Source: Nymphaea colorata (taxonomy: Eukaryota > Streptophyta > Magnoliopsida > Nymphaeales > Nymphaeaceae). Taken from it: a stretch of DNA of 64,000 nt. Both the position numbers and the translations under genes were made by a program. The notes under the pieces were generated by a model. That model was not told the origin of the DNA and did not search any database. It saw only the letters and a list, made by a program, of their open reading frames with translations. The stretch is taken from contig NC_045142.1 in assembly GCF_008831285.2 (NCBI RefSeq), positions 21,949,354 through 22,013,353 of the forward strand, read 5' to 3'. Positions 21,704 through 31,230 of the stretch are shown here, piece by piece; the stretch's first letter is position 1, and the number at the start of each line of letters is the position of its first letter.

Positions 21704-24700
21704 GTGAAATGCTACAGAATCGGAAGGCCTGGACATATAAAGAAGAATTGCAGGACAAAATTCCCAAGTAAGAAAGACAACAATGGTCGGGGCAACTACA
21801 ATAAAAGGAAGCCTCAAGGGGACTCTGACAGAAAAGTCATCCGTGTTGTGTCAGAATGTCTGTTTGCAGATGGAGATCTAACTGGATGGTGGGTCGATTC
21901 AGGAGCTACTCGTCACATTGCAAAGACGAAAGAAGGGGTGATCTATATGGAAAATCTGAGTCCGAGAACCCACAAGGTCTATATGGGAAACAACTCTTAT
22001 TGTGATGTCATGGGAATTGGGGCATATCGTCTAAATGTTGGGGGTACAAGTGTTGTACTTAACGAGGTTTTGTATGTCCCTTCCATGAGAAGGAATCTAA
22101 TGTCTGTTCCCGCACTGACGGGAAAAGGATTTGAAGTACGTTTTATTCCAGGGAAAGTAACAGTGGGAAAACATGGAAGGTCCATGTTTGGTGGAAAATT
22201 TGTAAAAGAACATGGTATGTTCAAACTAAATGATATGAATGAAGCTTCAAGTTCTGCTTATTTCGATTGTGCAATGAGTGTGAACGTAAACTTATGGCAT
22301 GAAAGATTAAGCCATATAAGCATAAAAAAGATGCAAACTCTAGCACAACAAGGTTTAATACCTGACATAAATATAAATGATTTTACGAAATGCGAGTCAT
22401 GTGTATATGGAAAAATGACAAGGAAACCACTTCCGACTGAAGTAATTCGGGCCACTAAATTATTAGAGATAATTCATACATATATCTGTGGACCTTTCAG
22501 GATCCAGGCAAGTTATATTTCATAACTTTTATTGACGACTTCTCAAGATTTGGTTACATATACTTAATCAGACATAAATCTGAAGCACTTGAGAAATTCA
22601 AGGAATACAAATATGAAGTCGAGAGACAACTTGGAAGGAATATAAAAATCATAAGGTCTGATCGAGGAGGAGAATACATTTCTAGTGAATTCCTCGAATA
22701 CTGCAAAGACCTTGGAATTAATAGGCAAAACACAATACCTAGGACACCACAACAAAATGGTGTGGCTGAGAGGTGTAACAGAACCCTCTTGGACATGGTG
22801 AGATCCATGTTAGCAGGAGCACAATTACCAAAAGTTTTTTTGGGAGAAGCTGTGTTAACAGCTATGTATACAATAAACCGAGTGCCCTGCAAAGCAGTCC
22901 CAACCACTCCTTATGAAAGATGGACTGGTGTAAAACCAGATCTGAGATATTTAAGGAGATAGAGATCTGTAGCACACGTAAAAATTCTAGATCCAAAACT
23001 GGATAAACTAGATAATAGATCAGTGAGATGTATATTAATTGGATACCCAAAAGGATCCAAGGGCTATAGATTATATCATTCATCTAAGGGACTTATAGAA
23101 AGCAGAGATATAGAGTTCATAGAAGAACTCAACAATAAAGATTATGATCCAGTAGAATATCGAAATGATACACTGGATGATCTGATTTATTCAGATGAAC
23201 AGTCTGGTAATGAACCGACTGGAAGTCAGTCTGGAAATGAACCGACTGGAGTTCAGTTTGGTAGTGAACCAACTGAGCAAGAATCGTCTGAGGAACAGTC
23301 AGGAAATGAACCGACTGAAGATCAGTTAGGCAATGAACCAACTGATATGAATACTTCATCATCTCAGACGTTATCAGGTCATAAAAGACCTAGAGCTCCT
23401 CCTTCATATTTAAATGATTATTATGTATATATGGCAGAGGAGCTATGCTATGTAGCAGATATTGACGAAATGTCTGACAATCTGACATATGATGAAGCAG
23501 TTAGCTCGCATGAGTCGTCGGATTGGGTGAATGCTATGGATGAAGAAATTGAATCCATAGAAAAGAACAAAGTCTGGGAACTAGTAGATCTTCCTAGTGA
23601 CAGAAAACCCATTGGATGTAAATGGGTATTAAGGAAGAAGTATAAAGCTGACGGATCAGTCGAAAAATTCAAAGCCAGACTGGTAGCAAAAGGTTTTTTC
23701 CAAAAGGAAGGAATTGATTACTCAGAGACTTATTCGCCGGTGGCAAAGTTTGCATCAATCAGAATAATTTTGGCTATCGCGGCATTCTATGACTTGGATA
23801 TTTGTCAGATGGATGTAAAAACTGCTTTTCTGAATGGTGAGTTGAAGGAAACTATATATATGACTCAACCACAGGATATGTCATCAAGGAAAAAGAAGAG
23901 AAAGTGTACAAGTTGAATAAATCGTTGTATGGACTGAAACAGTCTCCGAGACAGTGGTATTTTGCTTTTCACAAAGCAATTACAAAACTTGGGTTTGTAG
24001 CAAACCAACTAGACCACTGTGTGTACATTTGAAAAAGTGGGAATCTTTTCTGTATTCTATCGTTATATGTTGATGACATATTACTAATAGGAAATGATAA
24101 CGACATGATATACAAAACGAAGACTTGGCTAAACAAAAACTTCGAAATGAAGGACTTGGGTGAAACATCCTATATATTAGGAATAAAAATCACTCGAGAT
24201 AGGAACTCTAGAATCCTGAGTCTAAGCTAGAAACGATATATTGATTATATCTTGAAGAAATTTCGTATGTTAGACTGCAAACCAATTGGGACTCCTATAA
24301 CTAAAGGAGCAAACTTAAGCAGGAGTGATTGTCCCAGTGAAGGACAACAAAAATTAAATGTTCCATATGCACAAGCGGTTGGTAGTCTGATGTATTTAAT
24401 GCTTTGTACCAGACCAGACATAAGTTTTCCTATCGGTCTGGTAAGTCGTTATCAAAGTAATCCTGGATGGCCTCATTGGCAAGCAGTCAAAAGGATTTTT
24501 CGGTATATTAAAGGAACAAAAGGACTGAAATTGTCTTATCAAGCAGATGAACTAACTTTAGTTGGCTATTCTGATGCAGATTTTGCAGGCTGTAAAGATG
24601 ATAGTAAATCCACTTCAGGGTATGTTTTTCTCTTTGGAGGTGGGGCGATAGCCTGGTCCTGTAAGAAACAGGGATGTGTTGCTCAACACACATAGGAAGC

Positions 24701-25028
24701 AGAGTATGTAGCATGCAATGTGGCAACTACTTTTGCTGTCTGGATAAATCGGTTCTTGAAAGACTTGAAATTAGATCTTGCTCATGAACCGGTCTAACTG
24801 TACTGTGATAATCAGGCAGCAATATGTCTTATGAAAAATGGAGCTGTTAGCTCAAAGAGTAAACATATAATGGTGAAATATCATTATGTTCATGAAATGA
24901 TCGAGAAAAACGAAATCTCGGTTGATTACTTGCCTACCAATGATATGGTGGCTGATCCCTTAACCAAGAGGATATCTGAAGATTTGTTTTCAAAGCATGT
25001 AGCCCATATGGGGCTAAGATATATTTGA
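21704..25028 (+). pseudogene. pol: Copia pol (zinc knuckle, PR, IN, RT, RNase H), broken
   Basis: In order: a zinc knuckle with one Cys replaced by Ile (near 21715), protease with WVDSGATRHI (about 21890), GAG-pre-integrase with LWHERLSH (about 22290), integrase core, RT with QMDVKTAFLNGE (about 23810) and YVDD (about 24070), and RNase H with YSDADFAG (about 24570). Breaks seen: a +1-type shift near 22498, stops at about 22960, 24030, 24228, 24693 and 24796, and a shift near 23872. It cannot make an intact polyprotein. The linker before RT holds degenerate acidic repeats (23194-23350). Confidence 0.9.
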
Positions 25029-25173
25029 AAGGTTGTGAAAAAAAAAAAAAAAAAACATCGCTGTAAACCTTGAATAAGTTTTATGTTACGATGGATAAAC
25101 CAATTATGGAAAACCTCGTAACCAGATCAATGAAGAAAACCCACATATAGTGGATGCAAACTGGCGGTCTCAT

Positions 25174-25187
25174 GGCCAAGTGGGCGA
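25174..25187 (+). other. Polypurine tract
   Basis: GGCCAAGTGGGCGA lies directly before the 3' LTR. This is the usual Copia position and composition for the plus-strand primer, though it is interrupted by pyrimidines. Confidence 0.75.
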
Positions 25188-25443
25188 TATTGGATAGTGG
25201 CCATTGAGCCCTATCCTATCCGAATATCCCGTAACTGCATAGCTGAAATCTCTCCCCCATCCAAACCGCTGCTGGGCTGAGGGGGAAGCTCTCGGTGATA
25301 ACCCTATGAGAAGCCCCTTAGAAGGAAACCCCTTAAAACTAACTCTTCCTCTCCTTTTCTTGTTTTGCTGCTTTCTACAAATGTGACCGTTCGTGGCTGA
25401 AGAACTTGGGTGTGGATGAACTTCCGCTGTCTTCACTTCAACA
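25188..25443 (+). repeat. 3' LTR of the Copia element, internally deleted
   Basis: About 256 bp. It matches the 5' LTR but lacks two segments: about 15-20 bp after CCGAATAT, and about 45-50 bp containing the CCTATTTAAGC TATA region. It ends CTTCAACA, after which the MES-B leader resumes. Confidence 0.85.
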
Positions 25444-25771
25444 GCGACAACCTCAATAACAACTTCCCTGAATTTGTAACCATCTTTCCGTTTCTTCTGC
25501 TTCTGAACCGAAAAGGATGGATAAATGGATGCTACGCTTGACATGCCTATGCCTCTTGGTGCCTGCGATGGCCTTGATGGTGGTGGCGGTGGAAGCAGCA
25601 CCGCCGGTACTTAAGGCTCCGGCTGCTGCTGGTTCTGGTGCACGGCTCTCCAGTCACGGTGTCTGGTGCTGGTACAAGGTCCACAACATGCTGCGCCAGG
25701 CCGGACAGAAAGTCACGGCTCTCGATCTCACCAGTGCCGGAATCAGCCCCATCCCAACTGTCAGACCTTAG
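25444..25771 (+). pseudogene. MES-B exon-1 remnant (methylesterase pseudogene)
   Basis: The leader and exon 1 closely match MES-A and MES-C: MDKWMLRLTCLCLL starts at 25517 and WCWYKVHNMLRQAGQKVTAL follows. A deletion of about 11-12 bp and a nearby small insertion replace the HGSGHG oxyanion motif with unrelated residues. The match ends after SAGISPI, and a stop follows at about 25769. Exons 2-4 are missing from the next 2 kb. Its promoter lies 6.3 kb upstream, beyond the Copia element. Nothing here can encode an active esterase. Confidence 0.9.
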
Positions 25772-27650
25772 ATTTGAGGTCTTTAAAAGTACAATGGGGG
25801 CCTGGGATCCTTAGCTTGCTTGAAAAACAAATCAGTTCTATAGAACGTGAAAAAATATGTCTTTAAAAAAATAAAAAACCTGAAAAACGAGTATTTTTTG
25901 AATTTTTATGATTTTTTATTTTTTAACATTTTCAAGATTTATTAAATGTTTTTATTTTTTTAAAAATTCGCTGAGATTTTCTTGAGATATTTTTAAGATA
26001 AATAATTTTACTGTATTATTCACGAAAAATTCATCCCCATATAATACTTATACACAATATATGTGATAATGTTATAAAACACAAATTTTAGTTCAGCCTC
26101 ATCCAATGCTATCAAATCATACTCAAAGTCAAAGGGTCCAGAGAGGGAGTTGTTACCTATGTACAAGGAAAAAAAAAGACATATTGGTAATTGTAGTAAA
26201 AAATTGTTCTTTTAATTTTCCACATTTCTTGGATTTCATTTTTTGTCTTCACAAAACTTTTATTTTTTCATTAACTATTTTTTCGATTTCATTTTTTGTC
26301 TTCACAAAACTTTTATTTTTTATTAACTAAGAATATTTTCGTCGCTAACCATACTAGTGCACAAAAAAATTGTATTTCAATACGATGTACATAACCAACT
26401 TTGCTCGTAAGCTATGGGGGTGTCACTCGTCCATCGTCGTACAACATGGCTTCTTTGATATTTTGAAAAAAACAAATATATGTATTATAAAAATCGAATA
26501 TGAGAAAAAATTAATATGTGATTAAAAATGAAATCAGATTCAAATTTAAAAAATGACATTCGATCAAGTTTGGGTATACATAAATATCCAGTTAGATATG
26601 GATACAGACCATGCGGGATATATATATTTTTAAACAAATATCCTATATCTAAGGCTGTCACATTTTGAAAATAGGCAAAATTCTATTCAAAATTCAAACT
26701 CAGATTTGTACATGAAAATAAAAATCAATTCAGAACAGATTCAGATTGTGAAATTGGTTTTTGGATTCACATTCAAATATGAGTTTTCTTCAAATCAGAA
26801 TTTGAATTTAAATATGTGAATACGATCCATTGACATCTCTAATCGCATCAAAATAGTTGTGACATGGAAGGGAGAAAAAAACGAATCTCCCTTTTCAGTT
26901 GTCTCAATTATTTTGGTATTGGAAGGTCATCCAGACGCCGCAAATGGATTGGTTATTACCAATTCACTTAGAGATAAAAGTGGGTCGAACGCACACTACG
27001 ACTCATGAGCTCATCTCTACCATCCAAAATCCAAAAGTCATTTTGTCTGTTTCAGTAATTGGTAATCAAATCTATCCCAATTGTTTGGGTGATTCAGCCA
27101 GAGCTTTCACACAGTAGCGAAGCTGCTTGTTGCCTCGAGTGGGCCACTGCCCATGTCAATCCATCAAAAAATTCATTATATTGTGTTAACTTCACATTGT
27201 TAAGACTTTAAAATTTTATGCAATGCCCACACCAAAGTTGTATCACCAATGCAAGTGCCGCACAAATGAAGAATCTTGGCTTCACCACTACTTTGGCCGG
27301 AACTAAATGCAAGAAAACTTGGTCCAGCCAAAGCTTACCAAGTAAGCATATTTGGCACTAAATACATGGAAAGTGTGACAGGGCCGACCCCTAAACTCTT
27401 TCCAGGCCGACCCAGTAAGCATATTTGGAAAAATCAAGTGCAAATAATGTTTTAAAAAATTAAATTTAATTTTAGACAACAAAAAAAAGAAAAAAAGAAC
27501 AGGTTAGACGTAAACGTTTCCATCGAATCCGAATTGAAAAGTCACACCGAATTCTATGTACAATCAATATCAGCTCGGAAAACATACTTCTAACAATTTA
27601 AATCCAAGAAGTACCTTTCCTTTGAAGATAGCCAGCCAATCCATTTCCGG
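25772..27650. other. AT-rich intergenic DNA
   Basis: No gene. A 40-45-bp TTTCATTTTTTGTCTTCACAAAAC-type block is repeated twice at about 26225-26320. A copy of the dispersed AAATCCGAAT-type repeat lies at about 26480-26850. Nothing resembles MES exons 2-4. Confidence 0.6.
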
Positions 27651-27659
27651 CGTCGAATA

Positions 27660-27720
27660 CCGGTGGGAACATTAAATGCTCTTTCACCTCCTTAAATAGA
27701 GAGATAAAGCAGCAGGCAGG
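27660..27720 (+). promoter_or_regulatory. MES-C core promoter
   Basis: GGTGGGAACATTAAATG, then CACCTCCTTAAATAGAGAGA. The TATA box TTAAATAG is at 27692-27699, 87 bp before the ATG. It is the closest relative of the MES-A module. Confidence 0.7.
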
Positions 27721-27778
27721 GTCTGAATCCGTAACCCTCTTCTTCGTCTATTCGTCTTCTTCTTCATCAGCTCAGTTG

Positions 27779-29678
27779 ATGGATAAACGGAGGCTTCCGT
27801 TGACGTGCCTCTGCCTCTTGGCGCCTGCGCTGGCCTTGATGGTGGTGGCGGTGGAAGCAGCGCCGCCGGTAGTGAAGGCTCCCGCTGCTGCACGTCACTA
27901 CGTTCTGGTGCACGGCTCCGGTCACGGTGCCTGGTGCTGGTACAAGGTCCACAACCTTCTGCGCCGGGCCGGGCAGAAAGTCACGGCTCTCGATCTCACC
28001 AGTGCCGGAATCAGCCCCATCGATCCCAACTCCGTCCTCTCCTTCCCCTACTACAACAAGCCCCTCATCGATTTCCTCGCTTCCCTCCCTCCCAATGAGA
28101 AGGTTCTCTCTCGCCCCAAACCTCCGCCTCTGCCTTAATGTCAGTTTCTCCTCTAAATGAACCTTCTGATTTTACAGGCCACAGCGCAGGGGGCCTAAGC
28201 CTGACTCATGCCATTCACATGTTTGGAGCTAAGAAGATCAGTGCCGCCGTTTTCGCCGGTGCAGTCATGCTCCGATCAGGGTTCGTGACTCCGGAAGACA
28301 TCGCAATTGTAAGCATTTTTCTTTCTTTCTTTTTTCCCTTGATCCATAATTTCATTGATCATTTCTCCAAATACAATCATTCGCGCCATTTTATTGCTTG
28401 AGCTTTCGCTTGGTGTTGCCCTTATAGGGTTCAATATACCTGATTTGATGAGGGGCTGAGTCTGTGTGGGCAATTGCTTACACGGAACCCAAAAAAAATA
28501 CTTATTTTTAGATTGACACCTTAGGATACTTTTTTTTTTATTTACATGTTGATGCTCCTTAAGAATTTAAAAAATTCATTACTAGGACCAGTTAGCAACA
28601 AATTTGTGACTCTACCCATGACTCAAGTAAACTTAATTTGGATCGACCACCAACACTAAGACACAAATTATTTACAACGCCAATAACGTTTTGTGAAAAT
28701 CTTAAGCCTAAACCCTTATCATATTTGGATGTAAATGGATCAGATTAGAATTGGATGCATTCTTAATTAAATTCACATTCAAAGTACAAATGAACAAAAG
28801 TCTATACCATGTTTGAATCCAAATTCAATTTTTAAATGCACATATGATAAATTTGAATTGGATTATGGTATGTCAAATAACCAGACATGTAAGATATTCA
28901 TTTAAAACTAAATTAGGACTGAACCCAAATATGATAGGGTATTTGTTTAAATCCAAATCTGACTGGAAGTCATTTCTTAAATCTGAATCTTATCCGATTT
29001 CTTAATCAGATATTATTATTATTTTTTATATCCGATTTTCTTGAACCAGTTTGATTGAATATATGATTCAAATCGGATTTTATTGACATCCCCATTGTTA
29101 TATGAGGCACTACTGCTTTGCTGTCTCTACTCTTGAGGCTTTCTCGCTTCATAAACATACTGATTGAACTTCTGTTCTTCTTTTGTTAAAAAAACAAAGG
29201 GTACTCCGGGCATAACTCAAGCGGTGAAATTAGAGTTTAGACAAGCACCAGACAAGTCTGTGATATTGACAAGCTTCGCATTTCTGCCAAAGTATATACG
29301 CCAAGTTCTCTACAACAGAAGTCCAGAGGAGGTATACTTCCTTTATTTCAGTGAAATATTTCATCTCCCTTTCGTTTTTCCTTCTCCTTTTCAAGCAATT
29401 GCTACCTATGTATCTAGGATATCCTTCTTGCTTCTGCACTCCTGAAGCCTGCACCAGCACATGCAATGCAAACGGCCAGGTTCAACAACACAGGTGTTGA
29501 TGTTGATGGAGTCCCTAGGGTTTATGTGAAGACCATGATGGACAAAGTGTTGGAGCATGAGGTGCAAGATGCCATGATCAAGAAATGGCCTCCCCACAAG
29601 GTGGTGGCCCTCAATTCTGACCACTGCCTCTTCTTCTCAGCACCAGAGCAATTTACAGAAGTATTGCTGAAGGTCTAG
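27779..29678 (+). pseudogene. Methylesterase copy C, broken at the exon 1/2 junction
   Basis: Exon equivalents: 27779-28102 (108 residues, signal peptide and HGSGHGAWCWYK), 28178-28308, 29200-29331 and 29418-29678. The first exon-2 bases GTTGTGTTGGTAG, present in A and largely in D, are absent: the acceptor TTTTACAG joins directly to GCCACAGCG. Splicing would give a frameshift and a TAA seven codons later, leaving about 114 residues without Ser, Asp or His of the triad. The remaining exons are open and keep GHSAGG and NSDHC, so the decay is recent. Intron 1 is only 75 bp compared with 747 bp in A. The intron-3 equivalent is only 86 bp. Alternatives are an unknown splice rescue or a sequence error, but I see no in-frame GT/AG choice. 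Confidence 0.8.
28450..28620. mobile_element. Diverged hAT-type MITE in MES-C intron 2
   Basis: It contains GTGTGGGCAATTGCTTACAC, a run of A, ATACTTATTTTTA and ATTGACACC, closely matching the element at 63222-63405. Ends read AGGGGCTGAGTC and GACTCTACCC. No clear target duplication remains. Confidence 0.55.
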
Positions 29679-29762
29679 AGCTCAGCCGAGATCAATCTTA
29701 GAACAAGATTTAAGAGAACCATGTCTTTATCTTTATCTGAGATTGTAGTGCCCCTTTGCTTT

Positions 29763-31020
29763 TTCTTTTTTGGGTTGGTGACTATTGTCTTGGGTTTTTC
29801 CTGCTCTTCGTGATCTCGTTCTGAGTATCATCAGTATTGGAGGTGAAATTCAATAAAAATTTCACTGTTTTTATTTAGTTGGGTCTAGGGTTTCTGTTTG
29901 TGCTTTTGCCAAATTAGTTGGAATAGGATTTTGCGTGCCCAGCTATAGCTGGCCAGTTTTAATGCCATTTAATGAGGACATTTCTTTGCCAGAGTGCTGA
30001 AGCTTTTCCCATTCCAGGGTCGTCCAGATCAACTTCATTTACTCTTATTCTCGTCTTGCTTAGAGATTGGATGCTATGGGAGTAGTTTGAAAAAAAAGGA
30101 AACTGACCCATTACCAAACCCCTTTGCAAATAATTTGGGTCTTTTTTTAATTAGAGAAGCTAGGATGAGGAGGTCTTTCTTCAGTTGAGCAAGTCACTAC
30201 ATGACAGGGTCAAAAGGGCAATGCATGTTAGGGAAAAGCTGGAATTTTTTTGTCGCATCGGTCAAGCTATACTTTCAAAATTTGAACAGGAGCTACTGGG
30301 TTTGTAATTTGTAATTTGGTGCCATTAAAATCAAATTGAATGAAAACCCAATTTTGACAAAAGTAGGCTTTGTAAAAGAGAGTAAACTACTGGGTTTGGA
30401 CTGAGTGTAAGCTGAATGCAGTATATATATATATATATATGTTTGGGGGTTGGGGGGTGGCCGACCAGTTCGGGAAGCGGCCGTCGCAGGGCACCTGATA
30501 TATTTTTTAAACTTTTTAGAGGGACCAAATTAAAAGAGCTCCCCTTGGCACTGCCCCTGATTGTTTGCTTTGCTAGCTGAAGCTGACTTTGTGGTAAAGA
30601 TACAAACTAGCCTGAAAAAAAAGGTGCATGTGGGTCGGATTCAAAGGAGTTGGCTGGATGTCGGCTGCCTTGTCGCCGAGCATTGTTCAAATCTCATGGA
30701 TATCAATTTTTTCCATTAGAGGTTTTCACAGCAGCTCTCAGGATGTTCAAGCCAAGATTTCAAGGAAAGAAAAAAAAGGGCGTGCGGACAGCCAAAAATT
30801 TCTGACTAAGGGGCACTCTTATTTTAAATTTTGAACTTTAAGGGGCACTCTTATTTTAAATTTTGAACTTTATGGGGCACTCATATATGTAGGGTGGTGC
30901 GGGCAATTGCCCACAACAGCCATGTTCTACTGTTGGCCAAACAATAAGGTGAATGGGAGCCGGATCTAGTGGTGGAGAGAGCAGCCCATACAAGGCCAGT
31001 CATATTCTTTGGCTCATTTA
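29763..31020. other. Intergenic DNA between MES-C and MES-D
   Basis: No gene. It has a TA run at 30422-30440, a 32-bp tandem duplication at 30808-30871 and a GCGGGCAATTGCCCAC palindrome near 30898 typical of the hAT-type MITE family. A poly(A) signal AATAAA for MES-C lies at about 29852. Confidence 0.6.
30808..30871. repeat. 32-bp tandem duplication
   Basis: Two identical 32-bp units starting AAGGGGCACTCTTATTTTAA, followed by a partial third (ATGGGGCACTCAT), within MITE-like DNA. Confidence 0.85.
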
Positions 31021-31043
31021 CTAGCCTCTATATGCAAATCTCT

Positions 31044-31044
31044 A

Positions 31045-31085
<41 letters not shown>

Positions 31086-31092
31086 ATCTCTT
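31044..31092. repeat. CT/CTAT microsatellite upstream of MES-D
   Basis: About 17 CT units flanked by ATCT repeats, ending about 30 bp before the TATA box at 31121. Confidence 0.85.
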
Positions 31093-31109
31093 ACTGATGG
31101 TTGGTGCAG

Positions 31110-31140
31110 GTCACTTATCCTTAAATAGCGATGTAGAGAG
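31110..31140 (+). promoter_or_regulatory. MES-D core promoter
   Basis: CACTTATCCTTAAATAGCGATGTAGAG. The TATA box TTAAATAG (31121-31128) lies 110 bp before the ATG. The downstream GATGTAG also occurs after the MES-B TATA boxes. Confidence 0.65.
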
Positions 31141-31230
31141 AGATATGGTGCATTTGTGCATCTTCCTTCACTGAGTTCCTTTTCCTTTCTTCATCAACTC
31201 AGTGGTAGTGGGGAGTTCCCCTTTACTAGG

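Larger units (their letters stand above)
19118..25443 (+). mobile_element. Ty1/Copia LTR retrotransposon, inactivated
   Basis: A complete element of about 6.3 kb: 5' LTR, primer-binding site matching initiator tRNA-Met, a long untranslated leader, gag, protease, integrase, reverse transcriptase, RNase H, polypurine tract and 3' LTR. The order integrase before RT identifies Ty1/Copia. Several stop codons and at least two frameshifts break pol. The element lies between the MES-B promoter and its exon-1 remnant. I find no matching 5-bp target duplication (GTAGA before, GCGAC after). Confidence 0.9.

Noticed and set aside
22554..22907. 117-codon minus-strand frame
   Set aside because: Antisense to the Copia integrase core.
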